A stretch of DNA of 64,000 bases from Streptomyces cupreus (GTDB taxonomy: Bacteria > Actinomycetota > Actinomycetes > Streptomycetales > Streptomycetaceae), in assembly GCF_014257025.1 (NCBI RefSeq), contig NZ_JACMSF010000029.1, forward strand, positions 39,071 through 103,070. Direction: 5' to 3'. The number at the start of each line of letters is the position of its first letter. Positions within the stretch are counted from its first letter, which is position 1. This document shows positions 53,537 to 63,275 of the stretch, one piece after another. The notes beneath the pieces are model-generated. The model was not told the DNA's origin, did no database searches, and saw only the letters and a list, made by a program, of their open reading frames with translations. Both the position numbers and the translations under genes were made by a program.

Positions 53537-54324
53537 GCGGCTCCTCCGGCCTGTGCCGTTTCGCGCGGCCGGACCATGGTGCGTTCGATCCGCTTTTCGG
53601 TGTCGGTGCCGACCACCACCATGCGCTGGACGAAGACTCCCGGCAGGTGTATCTGGTCCGGGTCCAACTCGCCGGGTTCGAGGAGTTCCTCGACCTGTGC
53701 GACGGTGAGCCGGCCGGCCATGGCGCACAGCGGGTTGAAGTTCCGGGCCGAGGCGTGGAAGACCAGGTTGCCGTGGCGGTCTCCGGCCGCGGCGTGCACC
53801 AGGCCGACGTCGCACACGAGTGACTCCTCCAGCAGGTACTCCCGTGTTCTCCCACCGAAGGCGAAACGGCGGGTCTCCTTGGGCGGCGATGCCGTGGCCA
53901 ATGTCCCGTCGGCGTGGTATCTCCAGGGGACACCGCCGTCGGCGACGGGTGTGCCCACCCCCGATGCGGTGTAGAAGGCGGGTATGCCGCACCCGCCGGC
54001 CCTGAGTTTCTCGGCCAGCGTGCCCTGCGGGATCAGCTCGACCTCAAGTTCCCCGGCAAGGAACTGGCGGGCGAACTCCTTGTTCTCGCCCACGTATGAA
54101 CTGGTCATCCTGCTGATCCGCCGGTCGGCCAGCAGCAGACCCAGACCCCAGTCGTCGACCCCGCAGTTGTTGGAGACCACGTGCAGGTCATCCACTCCGG
54201 TGCTGTGCAGGGCCTCGATCAGCTCCCGCGGGATGCCGCACAGGCCGAAGCCGCCGACCGCGATCGAGACTCCGCTGGGGATGTCGGCGACGGCTGCCGC
54301 CGGAGACGAAACGACTTTGTCCAT
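53533..54324 (-). CDS. scoA: Succinyl-CoA:3-ketoacid CoA-transferase, subunit A
   Basis: A 263-aa alpha subunit: SIAVGGFGLCGIPRELIEAL, HVVSNNCGVDDWGLG, LIPQGTLAEKLRAGGCGIPAF and VCDVGLVHAAAGDRHGNLVF. It forms the CoA-transferase with the overlapping scoB. 17 bp after fah. It channels acetoacetate into acetoacetyl-CoA. Confidence 0.93.
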   Translation of the reverse strand: MDKVVSSPAAAVADIPSGVSIAVGGFGLCGIPRELIEALHSTGVDDLHVVSNNCGVDDWGLGLLLADRRISRMTSSYVGENKEFARQFLAGELEVELIPQGTLAEKLRAGGCGIPAFYTASGVGTPVADGGVPWRYHADGTLATASPPKETRRFAFGGRTREYLLEESLVCDVGLVHAAAGDRHGNLVFHASARNFNPLCAMAGRLTVAQVEELLEPGELDPDQIHLPGVFVQRMVVVGTDTEKRIERTMVRPRETAQAGGAA

Positions 54325-54341
54325 GTGCTCTCCGTAAGGTG

Positions 54342-55538
54342 TCAGCCGGCCGGCTGAATGGTGCCGGTCACGTCTCCGAAACCGAGCCTCGTACCGTCCG
54401 CCCCGCGTGCGACGGCGCTGATGGTCACGGTGTCGCCGTCCAGGAGGAACGCGCGGCGTGAACCGTCGGGCAGATCGAGGGGTTCGCTGCCGTTCCAGGT
54501 CAGCTCGATGAGCGAGCCGCGCTGATCGCGGCGGGGCCCGGAGATGGTGCCCGAGGCGTAGAGATCACCGGTGCGCAGCGACGCGCCGTTGGCGGTCATG
54601 TGGGCGAGTTGCTGATCGGGCGTCCAGTAGGCGGTGCCGTAGGGCGGGCGGGAGATCACGTGCCCGTTGAGCCGGACCTCCATCGTGATGTCCAGGCCCC
54701 AGCGCCGTCCTTCGGTCAGGTACGGCAGCGGTGTCGGCTCCTGGTGCGGGGTGACGCGTGCGGCGGCCAGCGCGTCGAGGGGCACCACCCAGGGGGAGAC
54801 GGAGGTCGCGAACGACTTGCCGAGGAAGGGACCGAGGGGCACGTATTCCCACGCCTGGATGTCGCGGGCACTCCAGTCGTTGACCAGGACGACGCCGAAG
54901 ACGTGGTCGGCGAAGGCCGATCCGGGGACGGGCGCGCCCAGCGCGGACGGGGTGCCGACCACGAATCCGACCTCGGCCTCGATGTCCAGTCGCTGCGACG
55001 GCCCGAAGGAGGGACCGGCCCCGCCGGCGGCCCTGTGCTGCCCGCGCGGGCGCACGACCGGCGTGCCGGAGACGACGACGGTGCCCGCCCGGCCGTGGTA
55101 ACCGATGGGCAGGTGCTTCCAGTTCGCGGTGAGGGGCTCCTGCGCGGGCCGGAAGATCCGGCCCAGGTTGGTGGCGTGGTGCTCCGAGGCGTAGAAGTCG
55201 ACGTAGTCGGCCACCTCGAAGGGCAGGTGCAGGGCCACCTCGGCGCGGGGGATCAGGTGGGGCGCCACCGAGTGACGGTGGGTCTGATCGGTCAGCAGCT
55301 CGGTGAGCCGGGAGCGCACCGCGCGCCAGGCGCCGGATCCCCTGGCCATGAAGGCGTTGAGGGTCGTGGTGGCGAAATCGGCGGCATGGGGCAGGTCCAG
55401 TCGGGAGACGTCCACGACGAAGTCGCCGAGGGCCACGCCCGCCCGCGGCTGGTCCCCGGCCCGGGAGAACACTCCGTAGGGAAGGTTGTGCACGGGGAAG
55501 TCGCTGTCGTCGGGCACGGGCACCCAGGAGCGGGTCAT
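54342..55538 (-). CDS. fahA: Fumarylacetoacetase
   Basis: A 398-aa FAH from ATG 55538. N-terminal SH3-like domain FPVHNLPYGVFSRAGDQPRAGVALGDFVVD. Catalytic domain: VADYVDFYASEHHATNLGRIFR (Asp and catalytic His), the metal-site IEAEVGFVVG, VNDWSARDIQAWEYVPLGPFLG and TGDLYASGTISGP. It hydrolyses fumarylacetoacetate to fumarate and acetoacetate. The start overlaps the upstream unknown gene. Confidence 0.94.
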   Translation of the reverse strand: MTRSWVPVPDDSDFPVHNLPYGVFSRAGDQPRAGVALGDFVVDVSRLDLPHAADFATTTLNAFMARGSGAWRAVRSRLTELLTDQTHRHSVAPHLIPRAEVALHLPFEVADYVDFYASEHHATNLGRIFRPAQEPLTANWKHLPIGYHGRAGTVVVSGTPVVRPRGQHRAAGGAGPSFGPSQRLDIEAEVGFVVGTPSALGAPVPGSAFADHVFGVVLVNDWSARDIQAWEYVPLGPFLGKSFATSVSPWVVPLDALAAARVTPHQEPTPLPYLTEGRRWGLDITMEVRLNGHVISRPPYGTAYWTPDQQLAHMTANGASLRTGDLYASGTISGPRRDQRGSLIELTWNGSEPLDLPDGSRRAFLLDGDTVTISAVARGADGTRLGFGDVTGTIQPAG

Positions 55539-56413
55539 ACGGCGCCCTCCCCTTCCGCCAGGCCGAGGGCGCGCAGGTCGTCGAGCGGCTCGCTGGTGCT
55601 GCACGAGCCGTAGGCGACGAACAGCGCCCGGGCCGCGTCGGCCGTGCCGGGGGACAGCTGGTGTGCCTCGGCGGCCAGCGCCTGCGCGTCGGTGGATTCA
55701 AGCGCCGCCACCGCGTCGTCCACGGTGCCGCCGTCGACGACCCGGCACACTGCCAGGAGCAGGTTGAGGAATCCGTGGTGAGTGAAGCCGGTCCGTTGGT
55801 CGCGATGGCGAACGGCTTGGTGGAGGCCGACGGTCGCCTTGAAGGGGACGCCGGCAGTGGCGCAGGCGTGCACGAAGGCCCCCAGCCACGCGCTGCTCGG
55901 GAACAGCACGGCATGGATTCCGCCGCAGCGCACCTTCGCCGCGCGTCCGCCATCGGCGAGCACGCTCAGAACAGCGCGCATCGACGGCCGGTCCTCCGTG
56001 AGCGGCACCTCGACATATCCCGGCACCTGCGCGGGTATCTCGCGCAGTGCGGCCAGTGCCCGCTGTGCCGCAGCCCTCGGATGATCCGTTCCGGACGGCA
56101 ACGGTCCCTCGACTCCCGCGAGTTGGATGCGAGGGTCGGCCGTCAGCCGGGGCAGCACACCACGGAGCGTGGCGGCATCGAGCCGCGTGATCAGCCCGAG
56201 GCGGAAGTGGTCCTCGGGGCCGAGAGTGTCGACCAGTTCGGGCAGGCGGTCGGCCGGGCAGAGGAACCGGTGGGTGAGCGCGGGATGTCGCACCGCGCGG
56301 TCCCTGCGGTGCCGGGCCGTGGCCGCCGCCATGGAGAGGGCTTCCGGCGGGAACAGCCCCGCATCGTCGACCAGTTGGTAGACCAGCGGCACTGCCGCCG
56401 GGGCCGCGGTCAT
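55535..56413 (-). CDS. Conserved protein between hmgA and fah (possible isomerase)
   Basis: A 292-aa soluble protein with no family I can name. Its alternating strands and helices (RFLCPADRLPELVDTL; FRLGLITRL; VPGYVEVPL; GRAAKVRCGGIHAVLFPS; GVPFKATVGLHQAVRH; GFTHHGFLNLLLAVCRV) suggest a TIM-barrel-like fold. Conserved-looking Lys/Arg/Cys occur in KVRCGG and FKATVGLH. It overlaps hmgA and fah by 4 bp each. The pathway needs maleylacetoacetate isomerase at this step and no other gene supplies it, so this is a candidate. Confidence 0.6.
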   Translation of the reverse strand: MTAAPAAVPLVYQLVDDAGLFPPEALSMAAATARHRRDRAVRHPALTHRFLCPADRLPELVDTLGPEDHFRLGLITRLDAATLRGVLPRLTADPRIQLAGVEGPLPSGTDHPRAAAQRALAALREIPAQVPGYVEVPLTEDRPSMRAVLSVLADGGRAAKVRCGGIHAVLFPSSAWLGAFVHACATAGVPFKATVGLHQAVRHRDQRTGFTHHGFLNLLLAVCRVVDGGTVDDAVAALESTDAQALAAEAHQLSPGTADAARALFVAYGSCSTSEPLDDLRALGLAEGEGAV

Positions 56414-57627
56414 CGCCGCCGCCCTTCGGCGCCCTGGTCCAGCCATGTCCAGGCGTACTCGGGGTCCTCGCAGTCGGCCGCCGCCGCGCCCAGCTGCAAC
56501 GGGCGGAAGGTGTCCACCATGACGGCGAGTTCGTCGAAGAACTCCACGCCCAGGCTGCGCTCGTGGGCGCCCGGCTGCGGCCCGTGCGGCAGCCCGCCCG
56601 GATGCAGTGACACCGATCCCTGCCCGATTCCGGCCCCCTCCCGGGCTTCGTACTGGCCACCGCAGTAGAACATGACCTCGTCGGAGTCGACGTTCGAGTG
56701 GTAGTACGGCACCGGGATCGCCAAGGGGTGGTAATCGACCTTGCGAGGCACGAAGTTGCAGATCACGAAGTTGTGCCCCTCGAACACCTGGTGGGCGGGC
56801 GGCGGCTGGTGGATCCGGCCGGTGAGCGGTTCGAAGTCGCCGATGCTGAAGGCGTAGGGGTAGAGGCAGCCGTCCCAGCCCACGACGTCGAAGGGATGAT
56901 GTGGCATGGTGACGACGGTCCCGGCGACACCGCCCGGTCCGGGGCCGCGGTGTTTGACGTGGACCTCGCTCTCGCCCTCGTCGATCACCCGCAGCGGCCC
57001 GTCCGGTCCCCGCAGATCGCGTTCACAGTAGGGGGCGTGCTCCAGCAGCTGCCCGTGGCGCGACAGATACCGCTTCGGCGGGGTGATGTGGCTGTTCGCC
57101 TCGATGCAGTACGCGCGCAGCGGCTCGGAGCCCGTGGGCAGCCAGCGGTGAGTGGTCGCGCGGGGCACGACGAGGTAGTCACCCCGCCCGACCTCCAGAC
57201 TGCCGAACGACGTCTCCACCAGGGCGCTGCCGTTCTCGACGTACACGCACTCGTCGCCGATGGCGTTGCGGTACAGCGGCGAGGGGCTGCCTGCTGCGAC
57301 GTAGGAGATGCGCACGTCCTCGTTGGCCAACAACAGGCGCCGGCCGGTCACCGCGTCCGCCGCCTTCCAGTCCTGCCCCGGGAAGAGGTCATGCAGCCGC
57401 AAGTGGCGTGGCTTGAGGGGGTGGTTGGGAACAGTCCCGGTTTCCGGCGGTTCCCAGGGCCTGCTGGCGACGATCGCCGACGGAATGAACTGGTGGTAGA
57501 GCAACGAGGAGTCGGCAAAGAAGCCGTCCTCCCCGATCAGCTCCTCGTAGGAGAGGCCGCCGTCGTCGCGACGGTGCTGAGTGTGCCGTTTTGGGGGGAC
57601 CGCACCCATGCGGCGGTAGTACGCCAT
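56410..57627 (-). CDS. hmgA: Homogentisate 1,2-dioxygenase
   Basis: A 405-aa dioxygenase: a cupin with RGDYLVVPRATTHRWLP, EANSHITPPKRYLSRHGQ, VKHRGPGPGGVAGTVVTMPHHPFDVVGWDG and the iron-ligand region IPVPYYHSNVDSDEVMFYCGG / GSVSLHPGGLPHGP. It cleaves homogentisate (tyrosine/phenylalanine catabolism) to maleylacetoacetate. First gene of an eight-gene run to 50565. A palindrome at 57938 lies about 310 bp upstream. Confidence 0.94.
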   Translation of the reverse strand: MAYYRRMGAVPPKRHTQHRRDDGGLSYEELIGEDGFFADSSLLYHQFIPSAIVASRPWEPPETGTVPNHPLKPRHLRLHDLFPGQDWKAADAVTGRRLLLANEDVRISYVAAGSPSPLYRNAIGDECVYVENGSALVETSFGSLEVGRGDYLVVPRATTHRWLPTGSEPLRAYCIEANSHITPPKRYLSRHGQLLEHAPYCERDLRGPDGPLRVIDEGESEVHVKHRGPGPGGVAGTVVTMPHHPFDVVGWDGCLYPYAFSIGDFEPLTGRIHQPPPAHQVFEGHNFVICNFVPRKVDYHPLAIPVPYYHSNVDSDEVMFYCGGQYEAREGAGIGQGSVSLHPGGLPHGPQPGAHERSLGVEFFDELAVMVDTFRPLQLGAAAADCEDPEYAWTWLDQGAEGRRR

Positions 57628-58153
57628 GGCTGGTTCCTTAGTGATGATCGCCGCGGGGTGCGGCGCGAGTCCGGGGCAGGCGCCGAGCGGCGTTGGCCTG
57701 GTGAGCGGGCTGTCGAGATCCGCGTGGCCGGTTGGCTGTCACGGGGCCATGCGATGGATGTCGCCGCATGGCATGTCTCTCGGTCCGGGCCCGGCGCCCC
57801 TCATGCCTGCTGGGCGGAGGGTGGCACCGCCCGTACGGGCAAAAAAAGGGGCGCGTCCGCCGTGCCCCTTCCACGGGAAGAAGTCTTCTCGGCTCTCCCG
57901 AGAGCGTACCTAGATCTCGTTAATAGGACAAGTGACACCGATAATCGGACTTCAGCAGTCTGGATCGCTCACCTGATGCCGCGGGACTCTTCTCACGTCA
58001 TGCAACCGGACGTCCCCGGAACGGGCGCCGACGCCAGCGCTGGCCTGCGAAGTCCGCACTGCAGCACCCGCCGTGCGCGGCTCGCGGGGCCGACAACGCA
58101 GTGGCATGTCGGTTGGCGGGCCGCACCCAGCCGACCGACACGGTCACGTGCCG
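57628..58153. other. Long intergenic region upstream of hmgA
   Basis: 526 bp without a convincing gene. It contains the CCGATAATCGG palindrome (57938), an A7 run near 57842 and an A+T-richer patch (GTTAATAGGACAAG) beside the palindrome that could hold the hmgA promoter. The implied leader would be about 300 nt. Confidence 0.5.
57938..57948. promoter_or_regulatory. IclR-type operator candidate upstream of hmgA
   Basis: CCGATAATCGG, an 11-bp palindrome around one central base. The same 11-mer occurs at 59005 upstream of the IclR gene. Confidence 0.6.
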
Positions 58154-58924
58154 TCAGTGGTTCTGCGCGTCGGCGTCCAGCTCGTCGCGCAGACGCGCGG
58201 CCGCTTCGACCACGTCACCCGCCCACGACTGCAGGTCATCAGCGCGGCTGAGGGGAACGACCAGGCTCAGGCTCGCCACCAGGCCGCCCTTGCCGACGAC
58301 CGGGGCCGCGATCCCGCACAGCCCCTCCTGCAATTCGTCGTGGGAGCGGGCGTACCCCAGGCGCACGACCTCCTCAAGCTGCGCCTTCAGGACTTCGGGA
58401 TCCGGGCCCGCCTTGACGATCCGCCGGCGGACGCGATCCTCCAGGTGGGCGAGGATCGCCCGGCCGGCCGCCCCGGTGTGCAAGGGGTGGCGGAACCCGG
58501 GTTCCAGCGCGACGCGCACCATGTGGCGGGTGCCCGGGACCAGGACGGCCGTCACGGCGTCGTCCCCTTCACGGAGGCTGAGCACCGTGGCCTCACCGGT
58601 GGCCGCACTCAGATCTTCCATGATCGCGCGCGCGACCTGCAGCATCTCCGGCTCCACCTGCGCCGCGAGACGCCGCAGCACAAATCCGAGGTCGTAACCG
58701 TCGGGCACACGCCGCACAAAGCCGCGCATCTCCAGCGTCGCCAGAAGCCGGTGGGCGACGGTGCGGTGCATCCCGAGCCGGTCGGCCAACGCGGCCGCGG
58801 TCGCCCCGCCCTCCTCACCAATGCTCAGCAGCAGCGCGAGCGCTTGATCCGCGGTCTTGGAAATCTCAGGCACCAGATCGCCCCTTCGGTCCCACGTGAC
58901 GAACACGGCTCTCATTGCGGCCAC
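58154..58924 (-). CDS. IclR-family regulator of the homogentisate operon
   Basis: A 256-aa regulator. HTH: EEGGATAAALADRLGMHRTVAHRLLATLEMRGFV. The effector domain has ALEPGFRHPLHTGAAGRAILAHL, RLGYARSHDELQEGLCGIAAPVV and VASLSLVVPL. The frame opens at 58924, but the family usually begins near EISKTADQAL, so GTG at about 58873 is an alternative start. It is next to hmgA, on the same strand. Shared CCGATAATCGG sites suggest it controls both itself and the operon, probably responding to homogentisate or a related acid. Confidence 0.87.
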   Translation of the reverse strand: MAAMRAVFVTWDRRGDLVPEISKTADQALALLLSIGEEGGATAAALADRLGMHRTVAHRLLATLEMRGFVRRVPDGYDLGFVLRRLAAQVEPEMLQVARAIMEDLSAATGEATVLSLREGDDAVTAVLVPGTRHMVRVALEPGFRHPLHTGAAGRAILAHLEDRVRRRIVKAGPDPEVLKAQLEEVVRLGYARSHDELQEGLCGIAAPVVGKGGLVASLSLVVPLSRADDLQSWAGDVVEAAARLRDELDADAQNH

Positions 58925-59004
58925 GTGAACAAGGTTCTACCGATGTGTTGACGCGGCCGGACTCCCGACTCACACTGTCGATACCGATAAACAATATAAG
59001 CACT

Positions 59005-59015
59005 CCGATAATCGG
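59005..59015. promoter_or_regulatory. IclR-type operator candidate upstream of the IclR gene
   Basis: CCGATAATCGG, identical to 57938, within an A+T-rich patch. A half-site CCGATAA occurs 21 bp away (58984). It lies 80 bp from the IclR start and 192 bp from the membrane-protein gene on the plus strand. Confidence 0.6.
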
Positions 59016-59206
59016 AATCAACCTGGTCGGCGATCCTGCAACCACGCGGCCATCGCATTCCAGCCCAGCACCGCACCGGCATCGGTCACGCCCGGTCCTT
59101 CACGTGGACTTGGCCCTGACACAGCGGGCCTGGTCCGCCGCAGCAGCTTCCCCCCACCACCGCCCACGCGCACGCCCATGCCCACGCCCAGAAATGAGTC
59201 GCACCC

Positions 59207-59836
59207 ATGCCACACCTCAGCAGCATCAACGATGAAACCGCCTGGTGGCGCCTGTGGGCCACCCGCCACCGCGTCGCCGCAGCACTGGTCGGCGGTGTCA
59301 TCGCCACCCACGTAGCGACGATCTTCGGTTACTGGTTCCCCGGCGTCGGACTGACACGACTCGACTGGAACACAGCCAACGGCTGGGTCTATGTGCCCTT
59401 CGCCTCCCCTCTTGAGAAGTTCACCGTCGGCGGCGCCTTCCACTACCTGGACGGCATCGTCTTCGCCGTCGTCTTCGCCTGCGCCCTGCATCCCCTCCTG
59501 CCCTGGCGCAACACCGTCGTCGGCAACCTCGCCAAGGGCCTGGTGTTCGGCACGCTGCTCGCGATCATCAGCGTGGCGTTCATGACCCCCCGCATCTACG
59601 GCCCCGCCCGGGACACGGACCCCGGATTCCTCAGCCTCGACCTGGGCTGGAACTACATCCTCACGGTCTTCGTCTGGCACTGGGCCTACGGACTGCACCT
59701 CGCCCTCATCTACAACCCGCTGCCCGCGGACACGGAAGAAGAGACACTGCCTGCCGACGTCGGCGAGATCTCCGCGGCCGGCTCCGAGACCCTGCCGACT
59801 GCCGATTCAATGTCAGCCGCCGCGACGGCGAAGTGA
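59207..59836 (+). CDS. Multi-segment membrane protein divergent from the IclR gene
   Basis: A 209-aa protein with about four segments (RVAAALVGGVIATHVATIFG; YLDGIVFAVVFACALHPLLP; GLVFGTLLAIISVAFM; YILTVFVWHWAYGLHLALIY) and an acidic, Ala/Thr-rich cytosolic tail. His and Trp cluster in VFVWHWAYGLH. Unrecognised family. It faces the IclR operator region, so it may belong to the homogentisate regulon, for example in uptake. Confidence 0.65.
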   Translation: MPHLSSINDETAWWRLWATRHRVAAALVGGVIATHVATIFGYWFPGVGLTRLDWNTANGWVYVPFASPLEKFTVGGAFHYLDGIVFAVVFACALHPLLPWRNTVVGNLAKGLVFGTLLAIISVAFMTPRIYGPARDTDPGFLSLDLGWNYILTVFVWHWAYGLHLALIYNPLPADTEEETLPADVGEISAAGSETLPTADSMSAAATAK

Positions 59837-60105
59837 CCAGGACACCGCCCCAAGCGTCCCCGCTCAGCCCCTGAGGACCCCGAGCACCGCCACCCGCTTA
59901 CCGGGCAGAACCGTCCGCCCGGTACAGCGGGACGAGCGGGTACGGGCGGCTCGAAACCTGCGCCTACCCCCGCCGGGTTCCGCGCCGAGGAGCGGCAACG
60001 CCCGCACCACGGGGCCCGCTGACAGCGGGTAGTCCATGCGGTCCGTGGCTGTTTGGGGTATCTCACACAACGCTCCGGCCCGGAACCGGGCCGGTCGCGC
60101 CGACC

Positions 60106-60336
60106 GTGTCTTCAGGCATGAACGGCGCAAAGGTCGCCGATGCCGAGGGACACCGTGACGTCCCGGCTCGGTATCGAACCCCTGGTGAGCCCGTGTTGGA
60201 ACGTGCCTTCCGTCTCCTGGCATGCTTCGGTCCGGGCACCGGTGAACTGTCGCTCACCGCCCTTGCCGGATTACCCAAGGCGACCACCCTGCGCCTGGCC
60301 CGCCAACTGGTGGCGCTCGGCGCACAAACTCGCTGA
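60106..60336 (+). pseudogene. IclR-family N-terminal fragment
   Basis: A 76-aa frame carrying only an IclR start: VLERAFRLLACFGPGTGELSL, TALAGLPKATTLRLARQLVALGA. The rest of the HTH and the effector domain are absent; neighbouring codons in another frame (LADLHERG) resemble later parts. A decayed regulator at the edge of the disrupted 60-64 kb region. Confidence 0.55.
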
Positions 60337-60451
60337 CCTGCACGAACGCGGGTGAGCGACTTTATGTCCATGCCAAAACGCAAACGGTCCTTTAACCATT
60401 GCTCTTTCGGGGACCTGTGGCGCCTCGCATGCCGAGGTCGGTCTCTTCTGA

Positions 60452-62284
60452 GTCCAGATTCACGCAGGTCAGGTCACGTTCAGCGGTCGTTCCGCGGCCT
60501 CGCTGGCCCTCAAAACCAGTCGTGACATCGCTCGTGCGCAGGAAGACGTCGCCACGGCCAAGCACGACACCCGTGAGGCCCTGGAGGAAAACGCGGTCGA
60601 ATCCGACCGTCTGCGGCAGCAGGCCAAGGACCTCAACGACGAGTTGGTCAGCCTGCGTTCGCGGCGCAGCAACATCCCCAGGAAGCAGCTGGAGCTGCGC
60701 ACTCGCCTGTGCCGTGAGCTCGGCATCGAAGAAGTCACACTTCCTTTCGCCGGCGAACTCATCCAGGTCCGCGAGGACGAGCAGGCATGGGCCGGCGCCG
60801 CCGAGCGACTGCTGCGGGGGTTCGCGCTGTCCCTCCTCGTTCCCGGTGACCAGTACGGCCGTGTATCCGGCTGGATCAACGACCATCACCTCGGGACCAA
60901 GCTGGTCTACTTCCGCGTCCCCGACAAGCTCCCTCCTCGACGTTCACAGCACACCACTTCCACCGCGCTGTTCACCAAGCTCGAGGTCAGGCAGGACTCG
61001 CCCTTCGCCCAGTGGCTCGCGGGCGAACTGGAACGCCTCGCCTCGCACGAATGCACTGAGACGATGGAGGACTTCCGGCGCGCTGACCTGGCCATCACCC
61101 GTCAGGGTCTGATCAAGGGTGCACGCGGCCGCCACGAGAAGAACGACACCACCCGCATCGACGATCGCAGCTCTTACGTGCTGGGCTGGACGAACCAGGC
61201 GAAGATCGACGCGCTCCTCGACCGGGCGGGCCGGGTCCACGCAGCCCAGCGGAGCCTCGCGGAGAAGAAGCAGGCGCTGGCGGCCGCCCACGAGGACAGC
61301 ATCAGCCTCGACAAGGTCCTGGCCCAGCTCGCGGCCATGCACGACTACAGCGAGATCGACTGGCGGGCCGCCGTCCGGCACATCACCGAACTGAACGAAG
61401 AAAAGCAACGCCTGGAGGCCGCGTCGAAGGACCTTGACGAGATCTCCCGCCGTCTGGAAGACATCGCCAAGGAGATCGCCGAGAAGGAAGACGCGTGTGC
61501 GAAGGCAGACAAGGCTCTGGGTCGGCTCTCGGGCGAGATGGAGACGGCGGTCCGCGCCCGTGACGCGGCCCGTGCCCTGCTCGACGAGTCGGCCGCCGTC
61601 GACGCCCGGACCCACTTCCCTGCCGTCGAACAGCGCCTGACCGAAGCCCACCTCCAGTGCCGGACCGCAGACGAGTGCGCACGAGTCGAAACCCGCCTCC
61701 GTGAGGACCTGACCGCGGCGAAGACCCGCTGGGGCAAAGAGCAGACACGCCTCGCCCAGTCGATTGCCTCCCAGATGGGCACCTTCCGCACCCGCAAGCA
61801 GGCCGGCTCGCCGACGACCACGGGCCAGCCCGTGTGGCGGCCGCCGCCGCGGCGGCGCCGGTCGGTGGTGCAGCCGCCGCTGTTCACCGTGGCGCAGCCG
61901 CCCCGGCCGCCGATGCGGCCTCCCACCTGCCCCCGGTGCCAGAAGCGGCCGGCCATCAGCCCGAGCCGCAGACGCTACTGCCACCAGTGCGCACCCGGCG
62001 GACCACTGATCCCGCCGCCCTGCCGCCGATGCGGATCGATGACCGGCTACTACTCGGCGGGACTGTGCGCGCGCTGCCACAAGTACGCACCCCAGCAGGT
62101 GGACTCCTGCCTCGACTGCCTGGCCTGGGGCGTGACCCGAACCACCAGCTGGCTGTGCCAGGGCTGCCGCGCCTGGCGCCGCAACCACCCCCGCACCGGC
62201 ACCTGCCGCACCTGCCAGCGCACCCTCGCCCTGCGCGCGGGCATCTGCCGCCTGTTGCAGCAGCCCGCAACGGGCCAGACCTGA
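60452..62284 (+). pseudogene. Wadjet JetC (MukB-like) fragment fused to a zinc-ribbon tail
   Basis: Open from 60452; coding character from about 60470 (FSGRSAASLALKTSRDIARA). Residues to about nt 61790 match the middle of JetC-type SMC ATPases: coiled coils, FAGELIQVREDEQAWAGAAERLL, LVPGDQYGRVSGWINDHHLGT, ITRQGLIKGARGRHEKNDTT and a long heptad region. The Walker A N-terminus and the C-terminal ATPase half are missing. After MGTFRTRKQAG the frame continues into an unrelated Cys-rich tail with five CxxC pairs (CPRCQKRP, CHQC, CRRCG, CARCHKY, CLDC, CQGC, CRTCQR). An in-frame fusion by deletion; plasmid defence by this copy is unlikely. Confidence 0.7.
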
Positions 62285-62382
62285 AGGCGGCCAAGCCAGC
62301 GCGTACATCGCCAACGGCATCACGGCATTGGGGCTAGGCCGTGTATCGAAAGTGGATCTTGGGCTGTGAATGATCACGTCTC

Positions 62383-63257
62383 ATGGGTCGGGGAGATCTC
62401 ACGGACGAGCAGTGGGCGGTGCTGGAGCCGTTGTTGCCGAAGGGTGCCAGGGCGGGGCGGCCGCCTGTCTGGCCTCGGCGGCGACTGATCGATGGCATAC
62501 GGTTCCGGGTCCGTACCGGTGTGCCGTGGCGGGACGTGCCCATCGAGTACGGGCCATGGGGCCGGGTCTACGACCTGTTCCGCCGATGGCAGCGGAACGG
62601 CACCTGGCATCGGATCCTCATCCGTCTCCAGTCCCTGGCCGACGTGAAGGGTGCGATCACATGGGACCTGAGCGTCGACTCCACGATCTGCCGCGCCCAT
62701 CAGCATGCGGCCGGCGCCCGGAAGCAGGGCGACCTGCAGAAGGAACCGCCGGGTGGCATGTTCGCCGAGCCCCGTGATCACGGGCTAGGAAGGTCGCGTG
62801 GCGGGTTCACCACCAAGCTGCACCTGGCTGTCGAGCAAGGTCAGAAGCCCATGTCGATTGTGGTGACGGCAGGACAGCGTGGAGACTCCCCGCAGTTCGA
62901 ACCCGTGCTGGAGAAAGTCCGCGTGCCTCGCATCGGGCCGGGCCGGCCACGCGTCCGCCCCAATCGTGTGCGGGCCGACAAGGCGTACGCTTCCCGGAAA
63001 ACCGCGCTTACCTGCGCAGACGTAGAATCCGCTGCACCATCCCTGACAAGGTCGACCAGGCCCGCAACCGAAGGAAGCTCGGCTCCCGCGGCGGCCGTCC
63101 ACCGAAGTTCGACCCGGAGGACTACAAGACCCGGCACGCCGTCGAGTGCGGCATCAACCGGCTGAAGCGGCACCGAGCCGTCGCCACGCGATACGACAAA
63201 CTTGCTGTCCGCTACGAAGCGACAGTGCTGGTCGCCGCCATCAACGAATGGCTGTGA
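62383..63257 (+). mobile_element. IS5-family transposase, two overlapping frames
   Basis: Frame 1 from ATG 62383: LTDEQWAVLEPLLPKG, RLIDGIRFRVRTGVPWRDVP, the first catalytic Asp in TWDLSVDSTICRAHQHA, GGFTTKLHLAVEQG and the second in RADKAYASRK. The rest (RRKLGSRGGRPPKFDPEDYK, HAVECGINRLKRHRAVATRYDKL) with the catalytic Glu lies in the -1 frame, entered at an AAAA run (63000). IS5 relatives use programmed -1 frameshifting, so the element may be functional; a lost base is the alternative. I could not find matching terminal inverted repeats at both ends, so the boundaries are uncertain. Confidence 0.8.
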
Positions 63258-63275
63258 CCGGCACGCGACCACGTC

